40,497 nt of DNA from Candidatus Kaiserbacteria bacterium (GCA_016204805.1 JACQKA010000039.1:1-40497); one strand, 5' to 3'. Positions 1 to 8,919 are shown, counted from the first letter of the stretch. Notes: generated by a model from the letters alone, not told the origin. Translations and numbers: made by a program.

Positions 1-90
1 ATGTAAAGTAAGTGGGACCACCGAGGTAACCCACCGATTGTAAAAAATGGTACCTGAGTAGTATACGTTGATCCATTGCCAAAGTTTTTG

Positions 91-130
91 AAACGCCTTA
101 TGGGGATATATAAACACCATAAGGCGTTTT
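91..130 (+). terminator. Rho-independent terminator-like hairpin (AAACGCCTTATGG...CCATAAGGCGTTTT)
   Basis: 13-bp perfect inverted repeat followed by TTTT. Confidence 0.75.
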
Positions 131-139
131 CATATTGTC

Positions 140-256
140 GTTCCGTGGAAATCGCGAGCTGCTTTGTTGCGGGCTTCGGCGCTCCCTCACCGTATATTCA
201 ATACGGCTCAGTTCGCTCCTCGCCCGCGCCTCGCATCTCATCAATTTCCACGAAAC
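140..256. repeat. Long imperfect inverted-repeat (hairpin) element, copy A
   Basis: GTTCCGTGGAAAT (140-152) pairs with ATTTCCACGAAAC (244-256); central CCGTAT-ATTCA-ATACGG hairpin; sequence-related to 14036-14157. Confidence 0.65.
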
Positions 257-357
257 TCCGAGGCATATTTACGCCCCTCGAACTGCATCCAATTCCACAA
301 ACCCTCCCCGCATCCAGTACCTTTTATCCAAATTGCCATCTTAAATATGCAAACGAA

Positions 358-387
358 GAGCCCATTCCACCAAGGTGGAATGGGCTC
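358..387 (-). terminator. Strong hairpin, probable terminator of the zinc-ribbon gene
   Basis: GAGCCCATTCCACC / GGTGGAATGGGCTC perfect 14-nt arms downstream of the minus-strand ORF. Confidence 0.55.
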
Positions 388-460
388 TCGGCTATTCACA
401 TCACCGCCAGCATGCTTCCCTTGACATTATGTCTTGGGTGGCACAAGCACCTACGCGATC

Positions 461-718
461 CTATATAGTTGGGATTTTGTAGCGCGCTGGTTCGGTGACA
501 TGTTTGTTCCCACAACAAGCACAAGTGCAGTACTTGGCTGGGACTTGCTCTATAGGCTCGATGTACCCATAAGAGTCCCCATTGGTATCATCAACGCCGT
601 TCACGAACGCGACCTTTTTCTTGCACATTGGGCAAGAGGCGGGGTCTATATCGTAGGCGTCGATTTCCCAGTAGTGGCCGTTCTCGCACCAGACTTGCTG
701 GCGACCTTCGTATGACAT
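461..718 (-). CDS. Small zinc-ribbon-like protein (85 aa)
   Basis: ORF with CxxC pairs (C-P-M-C; C-A-C-C) and an upstream GGAGG Shine-Dalgarno (aggaggaagccATG). Confidence 0.6.
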   Translation of the reverse strand: MSYEGRQQVWCENGHYWEIDAYDIDPASCPMCKKKVAFVNGVDDTNGDSYGYIEPIEQVPAKYCTCACCGNKHVTEPARYKIPTI

Positions 719-797
719 GGCTTCCTCCTAGGTTTGAGCCGAATGTACTGTACAATATCAAATAGAAAAAAGCAAATTCACAAATTCAGACAGATTT

Positions 798-2261
798 CTA
801 GCTGACGTGATACTTTTCCCTAAGCTTTTCAACCTCCTTTTCATCCTCTTCAGTGCGGCGGTCTTTGCCCTGCTCGCCTAGTTTCTTTAGTTCTTCTGCA
901 GGTAGCGCGAGCAATTCAAGGGCGTGGCGTTCCAAATACGCCGCATCATTTTTCGTAGGATCATCGAATACTTCTTCAAGAAGTGCATGTAGTGTCCAGC
1001 CGATTTTGGGCCCCGGCCGTTCGGCGGATAACGCCATGAGCTGTTTGCCGTCTATCTTGAGCATACCGACCGAAATCGGGTCGCGGAGTGCCTCTTCCAC
1101 CATAGAAATATATTTTCGCAGACGGAACGGCTGTGCTTTTGGCCTGCCGGTGCCGATACGGTCGCAAATGCGGAGGTTCAGTAGGTCCCAAATGTTCTCC
1201 TGCCCCACATTCACAATGAGCCGGCGTACCGCAGAGAGCGTGATCTTGTCCGGATCGGAGAAAAACATGTGCCAGCGCACCAGTCGTACAATTTTTTCAG
1301 TTAAATCATTGGGAAGCTTGAGGTTTTCAAGTATTTTCTTGGCCATGCGAGCGCCGATGACCTCGTGTCCATGGAAGGTAAAGTCGTCTTTTTCTTTGTC
1401 GTGGCGGCGGGAATCGGGTTTCCCGATGTCGTGGAGAAGCGCCGCGAGTCGCACATGGATCGGCCACTTTTGGTCGGCGGCATATTGAAGTGTGCGGAGA
1501 GAATGTTCGAACACATCAAATGAATGCGCCTGATTCTGTTCGATCCCCATCGCCCCTTCGAGTTCCGGCAGGATATATTTCAAAAGCCCCAGCTTTTGCG
1601 CAACATATAGCCCTTGCATGGGCCGGTCGGTTTCAATGATGCGGATGAATTCGTCGCGAATACGCTCGCAGGAAATTTTCTCAAGCTGACTCGCGTTTGC
1701 CGCGATGCCCGCCATCGTTTCCGATGCGATAGTGAAATCAAGCTCGCAGGCGAGCCGTACGGCGCGCAACATGCGAAGCGCGTCTTCGGCAAAACGCTCT
1801 TTCGGGTCGCCGACGGCGACGACAAGCTTGTTTTTCAAAGCTTCCTCACCTTCGTGCAAATCGATCAATTCAGACCTGTGCGGCTCGTATGCAATGGCGT
1901 TAATAGTAAAATCGCGCCGTTTAAGGTCATCTTCCAGTTTGTCGCTCCATACTACCCTATTCGGCCAACGCGCATCTTTATATTCGTCCTCGAGGCGATA
2001 TGGAGTTACTTCTATCACCTTGAGGCGCGGGTCTTCCGATTCTGTTTTCACGCCAACGGTGCCGAATTGGTTTTCATAGAAACTGTCAGGGAATACTTGC
2101 TGAATTTTTTCCGGCGTTGCGTTCGTGGTGATGTCCCAATCTTTCGGCTCGCGCTCAAGCAAAAGATCGCGCACGCATCCGCCGATCAAATATGCTTCAT
2201 ACCCCGCGATGTGGAGACTTTCATACACGTGAAGAACCTCATTGGGAATCTTAAGCCGCAT
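798..2261 (-). CDS. cca: CCA tRNA nucleotidyltransferase with HD domain
   Basis: GGCVRDLLL, DWDITTNATPE, RRDFTINAIAY motifs and HDIGK HD motif. Confidence 0.95.
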   Translation of the reverse strand: MRLKIPNEVLHVYESLHIAGYEAYLIGGCVRDLLLEREPKDWDITTNATPEKIQQVFPDSFYENQFGTVGVKTESEDPRLKVIEVTPYRLEDEYKDARWPNRVVWSDKLEDDLKRRDFTINAIAYEPHRSELIDLHEGEEALKNKLVVAVGDPKERFAEDALRMLRAVRLACELDFTIASETMAGIAANASQLEKISCERIRDEFIRIIETDRPMQGLYVAQKLGLLKYILPELEGAMGIEQNQAHSFDVFEHSLRTLQYAADQKWPIHVRLAALLHDIGKPDSRRHDKEKDDFTFHGHEVIGARMAKKILENLKLPNDLTEKIVRLVRWHMFFSDPDKITLSAVRRLIVNVGQENIWDLLNLRICDRIGTGRPKAQPFRLRKYISMVEEALRDPISVGMLKIDGKQLMALSAERPGPKIGWTLHALLEEVFDDPTKNDAAYLERHALELLALPAEELKKLGEQGKDRRTEEDEKEVEKLREKYHVS

Positions 2262-2320
2262 CTTGCTATTTTAGTACATTCATTGTGTTCATGCGAATTG
2301 GCGGATATCATGCATGCATT

Positions 2321-2393
2321 GCGCCCGTAGCTCAAAGGATAGAGCGTTCGACTTCGGATCGAAAGGTTGGGGGTTCGAGTCCCTCCGGGCGCA
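2321..2393 (+). tRNA. tRNA-Arg (anticodon UCG)
   Basis: Acceptor GCGCCCG/CGGGCGC, anticodon loop CTTCGGA, T arm GGGGGTTCGAGTCCCTC; CCA not encoded. Confidence 0.95.
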
Positions 2394-2435
2394 CAAGTTG
2401 ATGACCGGCGCAGAGTATGAGAACATAGACCACAC

Positions 2436-2506
2436 GCGGGTGTAGTTTAGTGGTAGAACACGACATTGCCAATGTCGAAGTTCGGGTCCGATTCCCGACA
2501 TCCGCA
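2436..2506 (+). tRNA. tRNA-Gly (anticodon GCC)
   Basis: Acceptor GCGGGTG/CATCCGC, anticodon loop TTGCCAA, T loop TTCCGATTC-like; CCA not encoded. Confidence 0.93.
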
Positions 2507-2682
2507 CAAAAAAGAAAAGCCCCGGAAATATTTTCGGAGCTAAAAAGGGCTGCGCGATTAGTCGTTATCGGCTCCCGCATGTTGCCCACACATGCGCTCA
2601 TTGACCTTGCCGTCTCGGCTCTCACCGAGAGGATACAGGTTATCATCGCGCGACTTACCCTGTACCTGACGAAATGACTTTT

Positions 2683-2716
2683 CTCCACCGTTCCGTCGAT
2701 CGCCGGAACGGTGGAG
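2683..2716. terminator. Hairpin (CTCCACCGTTCCG...CGGAACGGTGGAG)
   Basis: 13-bp perfect inverted repeat; no clear T-tract. Confidence 0.4.
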
Positions 2717-2741
2717 GGGGATCTGTAAACAGCCTTGACCC

Positions 2742-2793
2742 CCTTTCGAGAGCACTAATGTTATATAAGTACCTCAGTAGTGCTCTCAAAAGG
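2742..2793. repeat. Long-stem hairpin CCTTTCGAGAGCACTA...TAGTGCTCTCAAAAGG
   Basis: 16-nt arms with one mismatch, 20-nt loop, intergenic. Confidence 0.6.
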
Positions 2794-2915
2794 AGGCGGG
2801 AGCAGAGTTCCCACAGTAATCCTTGTACTAAACGTGTACCCAAGCCTAAGTAGATATACATGCGCACCTTCTCAACTCACCTATCTTCTGTGGACACAGT
2901 AAACCTGTTAATAAG

Positions 2916-2947
2916 TGGTGGTCAATACCACCATTTTGGTGTATACT
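2916..2947 (+). promoter_or_regulatory. Promoter with palindrome TGGTGGT-CAAT-ACCACCA and -10 TATACT upstream of the TrmB-type gene
   Basis: 7-bp inverted repeat overlapping the -35 position; TATACT (2942-2947) six nt before ATG (2954). Confidence 0.5.
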
Positions 2948-2953
2948 GTAGGC

Positions 2954-3700
2954 ATGAAGAAATATACGCAAATTCTCAATGATATTGGGCTGAGCCCCAA
3001 TGAGGCAAAGATTTACGAAGCGCTTCTTCAACTGAAGAACGGGACGATTTGGGACATTTCGAAACATGCCGAAGTGCACCGCCGTAACGCATATGACGCT
3101 ATCCAACGCCTCATTGCTCGCGGACTCGCCTATCAAGTCTTGCCCAAAAAAGTGCTTACATATGCACCGGTGCATCCCGACAAACTCAGGGAACTTGTCG
3201 ATGAAAATGTGCGTTCGCTTGAGTCCGCCCTGCCAGGACTGCGTAAGCGTTTCGATGAAATTGATCGGGAACAGTCAATCGCAGTGTATCGGGGCGTTCA
3301 AGGAGTAAAAAACTATCTCCACCTGCTTATCAGAGATGCGAATCCTCGATATGTGTTCGGTGCCAAGGGGTTGTTTCCGGCGCTTGGTATTTCCACCCTC
3401 GTGCGTAAGGCGGAGTCAGGTACACGAAAACACAACAGAATCATCTATCAAATGAGTGAGCGAGCACGCCTCGCGAAGGAGGGGAAAATAAATGCGCGGT
3501 ATCGTTTTCTTCCCGAGAAATACAGCACAGACACATCCGTATCTATCTTCGGAGACTACGTCGCTCTTGTTGGCGCAGGAATCGGGAGAGTTGAGACTAA
3601 GGACGATGCGATCGTCTTCGTCGTCAAAGATGCGCGTGTTGCAGCAGACTACAAGAAATGGTTTGAGTTCATGTGGGACCATTTACCCGCCGAGAAATAA
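2954..3700 (+). CDS. TrmB-family transcriptional regulator
   Basis: N-terminal wHTH (LSPNEAKIYEALLQLKNGTIWDISKHAEVHRRNAYDAIQRLIARGLA) followed by a sensor-like C-terminal domain. Confidence 0.75.
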   Translation: MKKYTQILNDIGLSPNEAKIYEALLQLKNGTIWDISKHAEVHRRNAYDAIQRLIARGLAYQVLPKKVLTYAPVHPDKLRELVDENVRSLESALPGLRKRFDEIDREQSIAVYRGVQGVKNYLHLLIRDANPRYVFGAKGLFPALGISTLVRKAESGTRKHNRIIYQMSERARLAKEGKINARYRFLPEKYSTDTSVSIFGDYVALVGAGIGRVETKDDAIVFVVKDARVAADYKKWFEFMWDHLPAEK

Positions 3701-3701
3701 G

Positions 3702-4592
3702 CTAGAACGGAAACCGCTTGGTCTTCTTCTTGCCGTCGAGTGTGGTGGGCATAACGAGCGTTCCGAGCGTGAGGAGCGTTACTGCGATCGGGAACCAGCG
3801 ATGCTCGCGGCAGCGGTCAAACATGAACCACAGGGCGAGCAGTACCAAGAACATAACCAGGAGAGTCACCGCAAATCGCACTCCATTTCCAGCCAAGAGA
3901 TACGGCAGAGAATCGATAATCACGAACACAGCGACGATACATATCAGAATAAGGAATATCCATGTCATCTTGGGCCAGCTCTTGCATTGCTTGCCCAGCA
4001 TGACGGTGTCGGTGATGCCCGATCCGACCATGCCCTTCCCTTCATTCACATCCGGCTTCTTGTCGGTGTGAGTCGTCTTTCCTTTTTCAGCAAGCTTTGT
4101 CGTAGATGATGTGCCGGTTGGGGTTGCAGGATGAGTCGGGGTGACCGGTGTCGGCGCTGTCAGGTGACGAGTGGGCAACTGCACGACAAATTCTTTCTGT
4201 ACGACACAGTCGATGCTTGTTGCGGTCATAACGCTGACCATGATGTGCACCTCACCCGCGATGCCGTACCAGCTTGGTACGTCAACGTGGAGTTTTGTCG
4301 CCTGCGTTGTGCCCGTCTGCCAGTAGGTAGTGAAACGGGATTCGAGCGCGTGACCACCAACTACTGTTGCGGTTGCGACCGGCGTGCCATCCCCTACCAC
4401 CGTGTAATCAAAGGAGTGCAAATCGCCGTCCTCATACACATACGGCTTGAAGTTCTCGATGGTGGGCGCGTTAACGCACACTGCCGGCATTGTCGCCGCT
4501 TCGGCACGGATCGTTGTTCCCAATATGCCGGCAATAAAGAGCCCGACATAAAGGACAGCAGATACTATGAATTTTGAGCTTACAGTACGCAT
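3702..4592 (-). CDS. Secreted/membrane hypothetical protein
   Basis: N-terminal signal-like segment, T/P-rich linker, C-terminal hydrophobic helices. Confidence 0.6.
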   Translation of the reverse strand: MRTVSSKFIVSAVLYVGLFIAGILGTTIRAEAATMPAVCVNAPTIENFKPYVYEDGDLHSFDYTVVGDGTPVATATVVGGHALESRFTTYWQTGTTQATKLHVDVPSWYGIAGEVHIMVSVMTATSIDCVVQKEFVVQLPTRHLTAPTPVTPTHPATPTGTSSTTKLAEKGKTTHTDKKPDVNEGKGMVGSGITDTVMLGKQCKSWPKMTWIFLILICIVAVFVIIDSLPYLLAGNGVRFAVTLLVMFLVLLALWFMFDRCREHRWFPIAVTLLTLGTLVMPTTLDGKKKTKRFPF

Positions 4593-5013
4593 AAAAATAA
4601 TTGAACAATTGGATAAAACACGAGTGGACCTCGCTTCAACATGCTATTTACTAAATTGGGATGATTAAGGATTGATCCTGAATCCCGAACCGCTTGGCCT
4701 TTGACATACAAAGTCCGAAACGGTGTGCATAAGGAGAATACAACTGTCCTATGTGTACACCCACCATTACCCCACTGTCAACCTTGAAAACACTGATTTT
4801 TAAGTCAAAAACAGCAATCAGTAACGGCCAGAACTCTAGGTCAAAACTGTGGAAAACTAAGTGGATATGTGGATTAATCAGACATGAAAAGGAATGTCTC
4901 ACACGAAACGTCCGATGGGAAATTGGCGTAAAACCAATGAGTATATGGTTTTCCCTGACAAATGACATAATGTTACTTAGAAACATGGGGGTAATGTTTC
5001 CCGTGAAAACCCG

Positions 5014-5157
5014 GCGCTCGATTGCTTCTCCCGCAGGGTACGGGTTGCGCCCCAGCGGAGCGCATCCTGAAGGATCGGCGGCTGGCCCCTCGCTTCACTC
5101 GAGGACCATGCCCAGCCGCCTGCGCGACCCCCCTGCGGAGAGAACAATCTTCGCTCC
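5014..5157. repeat. Large nested hairpin element (copy C)
   Basis: Outer arms GCGCTCGATTGCTTCTCCCGCAGGG / CCCTGCGGAGAGAACAATCTTCGCTCC; inner GGCGGCTGG (5077-5085) / CCAGCCGCC (5112-5120). Confidence 0.55.
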
Positions 5158-5173
5158 TAGGCAGTGAGGTGCT

Positions 5174-5590
5174 ATGATTCACGCGAAACTTATGTTGCCA
5201 AACAAGAAAGAGGAGAACAAAAGGATCGGGCGGATAGGCGAGGGGATAGCGCAGAAATTTCTTGAAAATAAAGGTTTTTTCGTCCTTGCGCGTAACTACA
5301 AGAGGAAGTTCGGCGAGGTGGATATCATCGCCCAGAAGGGCAGGGTTGTGCATTTTGTGGAAGTTAAGTCTGTCCGTTCAACCCAGGGCGGCGATGTTAC
5401 ACGTGAAAACGGGGGGTATAGGCCAGAGGAATTGGTCCACCCAGGCAAAATGCGGAAGATCAGTATGGTAGCGAATGAATATATGGCTCATAAGCCGGAA
5501 AACCTGGATTTTCAGATTGATGTGGTGGCCGTGTTCATAGACGAAGCAAGAAGGATAGGGAAATGCCGCTTCAGCGAGAACGTTAATTAA
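5174..5590 (+). CDS. yraN: YraN / UPF0102 family endonuclease-like protein
   Basis: GRIGEGIAQKFLENKGFFVLARNYKRKFGEVDIIAQKGRVVHFVEVKS is typical of the UPF0102 fold. Confidence 0.85.
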   Translation: MIHAKLMLPNKKEENKRIGRIGEGIAQKFLENKGFFVLARNYKRKFGEVDIIAQKGRVVHFVEVKSVRSTQGGDVTRENGGYRPEELVHPGKMRKISMVANEYMAHKPENLDFQIDVVAVFIDEARRIGKCRFSENVN

Positions 5591-5605
5591 CGTAATGGAC
5601 ATTAT

Positions 5606-5626
5606 AAAGGACATATAATGTCCTTT
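5606..5626 (+). terminator. Hairpin AAAGGACAT-ATA-ATGTCCTTT
   Basis: Palindrome downstream of yraN; overlaps the alternative stem GGACATTATA/TATAATGTCC (5597-5623). Confidence 0.5.
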
Positions 5627-5664
5627 AGATATCTAATGTTTTCGTGCTACACTCTCCAAGTACG

Positions 5665-5735
5665 CGGGGCGTAGTATACCGGTAGTACGCCTGCTTTGGG
5701 AGCAGGTAGACCGAGTTCGATTCTCGGCGCCCCGA
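5665..5735 (+). tRNA. tRNA-Pro (anticodon UGG)
   Basis: Acceptor CGGGGCG/CGCCCCG, anticodon loop TTTGGGA, T arm CCGAGTTCGATTCTCGG. Confidence 0.95.
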
Positions 5736-5737
5736 CA

Positions 5738-7525
5738 ATGGACAAACTTGATGAAAAGATGGAATGGAAAGATTTTAATCAATCCTTAAGGTTCGTGTTT
5801 TCCTACATGTTGGAAAACAGGCGCGAAGCAATCACGGTATCCATTCTTTCTCTTCTTGTAGCAGTTTTGAGCGCTGCCACTCCATATGCGATGGGGAAGT
5901 TCATTGACGGCCTTACGGCCCTATCGCAGGGGAACGGAGGTTCACTTTGGTTTTGGGCGTTGATTGCTTGGGCGGCAATCGTTTTTATAGACACACTTGC
6001 TGATTGGCAATTGGGTGTGCACTCGCGTCGTATGTCGACTTATGTCCAAGCCATGTCGCTTGCCCGCTGGTATACAGGTGTCTTATCTCTCACAATGGAT
6101 TTTCATAAAAACGAAAAAAGAGGATCCATCAGTAGCAAGATAAACAGGGCAAGCAACTACCTCTCGCAACTGATTGAGCGCATAATCCTAGGCCCTGGCC
6201 CCCAGCTCATCGCTATACTTTTTGCTCTTGTAGTTGCATACACGTTACAACCGATTCTCACCGGGATTATTGCTATCGGCATGATTCTCTTTGGGGTCAT
6301 CTCTATCAAGACAGCACTACCGCTTGTCCAGTTACAACAGGGGTCCAACAAAGCATCAAATAAGGCGCATGGTGATGCGTACGATACTCTGGGTAACATC
6401 CAAACGGTCAAACAATCCACGGCGGAATTATACAAAGAGCAAACGATTACAAAGCTTTTTGTTTCTGAAACCCTCCAGCAGTGGCTGAAGCCCGTCGTTG
6501 TGTGGCAAAGAATCAAATTCTCTCAAGATCTCGCTGTTCTCATGACGAGGCTGACAGTACTTGTCGGATCGGTGTATTTTGTGGCACGCGGCGCACTGTC
6601 CGTTGGTGAACTCATTGCGCTCAATACATACACTGGCATGGTTTTCGGACCTCTCACCAACATCGCCCTCAATTGGAACACCATTCAGGCCGGATTAACT
6701 TCTGTGCATGAAATGCAGGAAGTTCTTGATCTTGAAAAAGAAGCATACGAACGTCCAGACGGCGTTGTGCCTGCGGAATGGAGGGGCAATATTGAATTTC
6801 GCACCGCAAATTTTGCTTACCCCGATGCGCCAGAGCGAACGATTCTTTCTGACGTATCATTTGAAATCAAGAGTGGAGAAACAGTGGCGTTTGTGGGTGA
6901 ATCGGGAGTGGGGAAGAGCACCGCGATAGAACTTATTGGTGGGTATTACTATCCGACGGCGGGTGAAGTGTTGGTAAGTGGAGTGCCGACAAGCAAATTG
7001 CCTCTTCGGCCGTTGCGCGAACGCATTGCGGTCGTGCCGCAAGAGCCCGTGCTTTTCAACGACACAGTCATTAGCAACATTCGTTTCGGGCGGGCGAATG
7101 CGACAGATGCGGAAGTCGTGGAAGCGGCGAAAAAAGCTTTTGCACATGAATTCATCGAAACGTTTCCTGAAAAATACAATCAATTGGTGGGGGAGCGCGG
7201 CGTAAAGCTTTCCGTCGGCCAGAAACAGCGCATCGCGATTGCCCGCGCCATTTTACGGGACCCGAAGATTCTCATTCTCGATGAACCGACATCGGCGCTT
7301 GATGCCAAAACAGAATCACAGATCACTACATCGCTTGAAGAACTCATGCGCGGGCGCACCACCATTATCATCGCGCACCGACTCTCCACCGTGCGCAAAG
7401 CAGACAATATCGTTGTGTTCGAAGGCGGTAAGGTTGTGGAGCAAGGCAAGCATACCGACCTCATCGCAAAAGAAAACGGCGTCTACCGCAAGCTCTACGA
7501 ATACCAAATCGGCTTGCATGCATAG
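5738..7525 (+). CDS. ABC transporter ATP-binding/permease protein (exporter type)
   Basis: Walker A GESGVGKS, signature LSVGQKQR, Walker B ILILDEPTSALD, N-terminal TM domain; start two nt after the tRNA-Pro discriminator. Confidence 0.93.
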   Translation: MDKLDEKMEWKDFNQSLRFVFSYMLENRREAITVSILSLLVAVLSAATPYAMGKFIDGLTALSQGNGGSLWFWALIAWAAIVFIDTLADWQLGVHSRRMSTYVQAMSLARWYTGVLSLTMDFHKNEKRGSISSKINRASNYLSQLIERIILGPGPQLIAILFALVVAYTLQPILTGIIAIGMILFGVISIKTALPLVQLQQGSNKASNKAHGDAYDTLGNIQTVKQSTAELYKEQTITKLFVSETLQQWLKPVVVWQRIKFSQDLAVLMTRLTVLVGSVYFVARGALSVGELIALNTYTGMVFGPLTNIALNWNTIQAGLTSVHEMQEVLDLEKEAYERPDGVVPAEWRGNIEFRTANFAYPDAPERTILSDVSFEIKSGETVAFVGESGVGKSTAIELIGGYYYPTAGEVLVSGVPTSKLPLRPLRERIAVVPQEPVLFNDTVISNIRFGRANATDAEVVEAAKKAFAHEFIETFPEKYNQLVGERGVKLSVGQKQRIAIARAILRDPKILILDEPTSALDAKTESQITTSLEELMRGRTTIIIAHRLSTVRKADNIVVFEGGKVVEQGKHTDLIAKENGVYRKLYEYQIGLHA

Positions 7526-7587
7526 GATTTTTATGGTATTGTTGTGAAGTTAAGCCTCCGGACGCTCTTGAGGGTTAGCAATGCAAT

Positions 7588-8919
7588 ATGAATCCATCCT
7601 CTGTTCCGCAAACGCCAGAGCACACATTCCATGGTCTCGGCATTGCGCCGAACCTACTCCAGGTGCTCGAAGCACTTCACTTCAAGATACCCACACCCAT
7701 TCAGCACAAAGCCATTCCGCCCGCGATAGAAGGGAAGGATGTCATTGGTGTCGCACAGACGGGCACGGGCAAAACGCTCGCATTCGGTATCCCTACAGTG
7801 CAACATATTGTTGCAACCAAAGGTCGTGGACTCATTGTGCTCCCGACGCGCGAGCTTGCGCTCCAGGTGGAAGAGACGCTCGCAAAAATTGGTCGCCCGC
7901 TTGGGCTCACGACTGCGGTCTTGATCGGCGGCATGTCGATGGGGCCGCAGATTTCAGCGATCAGACGCGATCCGCACATCATCATTGCGACTCCGGGGCG
8001 TTTGCTCGATCATGTAGGGCAGAGGACACTGAATCTCAACCGTATCAGCGTGATGGTGCTCGACGAAGCAGACCGTATGCTCGACATGGGTTTCTGGCCG
8101 CAAGTGCGCAAGATCATTGTGGCAGTTCCGAAAGACCGCCAGACGATGTTGTTCTCCGCGACTCTTTCGAAAGAGATCATGGCACTCATTACCGGTCACA
8201 TGAAATTACCGGTGCGTATTGAGGTTGCGCCGCCAGGGACGACTGTCGAGCGCGTGACGCAGGAATTTTTCATTGTTCGAAAAGAAGAAAAGATCCGTTT
8301 GCTCGAAAAAGTGCTCACTGATCACACCGGTTCGACACTCGTGTTTTCACGCACCAAGCATGGCGCAAAGAAGATCATGCGCGGCGTGCGTGCGATGGGG
8401 CATAGCGCCGCAGAGATCCACGGCAATCGTTCGCTCAACCAGCGCAAAGAAGCACTCGAAGGATTTAAGACCGGCCGCTACCGTGTGCTTGTTGCCACGG
8501 ATATCGCATCGCGCGGTATCGATGTAAAAGGAATTGAACTCGTGGTGAATTATGATCTACCGATGGAAAGTTCTGATTATGTGCACCGCATCGGCCGCAC
8601 CGCACGCGCAGGTGCCGAAGGCCACGCCATCTCTTTCGCAGAACCGGCGCAGAGGCGCGAAATGCGGGACATCGAACGCCTCATCAGGAAAGCAGTGCCG
8701 GTGTCCGCATTGCCTGAACTGCCGCCGGCACGCGCTATCCCACACGCCTCTGCGGATAACAGGCGTGACGATAGACGTGGTCATTCTTTCCACTCCTCGC
8801 CGCACAAACGCCGTCCAGTATTTGGTGGTGTGCGACCTGGCAGCGCCCGACCGTTCCGTCGTAGTGCAGGTCGTCCGCACCATTCTTCTCACGGTCGTCA
8901 CCATTCACAAGGCATATGA
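7588..8919 (+). CDS. DEAD-box RNA helicase (RhlE/DeaD-like)
   Basis: AQTGTGKT, PTRELALQ, DEAD, SAT, HRIGRTAR motifs; basic His/Arg-rich tail. Confidence 0.95.
   Translation: MNPSSVPQTPEHTFHGLGIAPNLLQVLEALHFKIPTPIQHKAIPPAIEGKDVIGVAQTGTGKTLAFGIPTVQHIVATKGRGLIVLPTRELALQVEETLAKIGRPLGLTTAVLIGGMSMGPQISAIRRDPHIIIATPGRLLDHVGQRTLNLNRISVMVLDEADRMLDMGFWPQVRKIIVAVPKDRQTMLFSATLSKEIMALITGHMKLPVRIEVAPPGTTVERVTQEFFIVRKEEKIRLLEKVLTDHTGSTLVFSRTKHGAKKIMRGVRAMGHSAAEIHGNRSLNQRKEALEGFKTGRYRVLVATDIASRGIDVKGIELVVNYDLPMESSDYVHRIGRTARAGAEGHAISFAEPAQRREMRDIERLIRKAVPVSALPELPPARAIPHASADNRRDDRRGHSFHSSPHKRRPVFGGVRPGSARPFRRSAGRPHHSSHGRHHSQGI

Noticed and set aside
989-998. Half NrtR-like site (TAGTGTCC) within cca
   Set aside because: No complementary half at the required spacing and lies inside coding sequence
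2332-2688. 118-aa minus-strand ORF
   Set aside because: Overlaps two well-supported tRNAs in antisense
2558-2755. 65-aa minus-strand ORF (part reads KSRDDNLYPLGESRDGKVNERMCGQHAGADND)
   Set aside because: Start and Shine-Dalgarno unclear and it reads through two hairpins; C-terminal part looks protein-like but not enough to call
5738-5800. ORF-track start at 5696 for the ABC transporter
   Set aside because: That start lies inside tRNA-Pro; ATG at 5738 begins the family-like sequence
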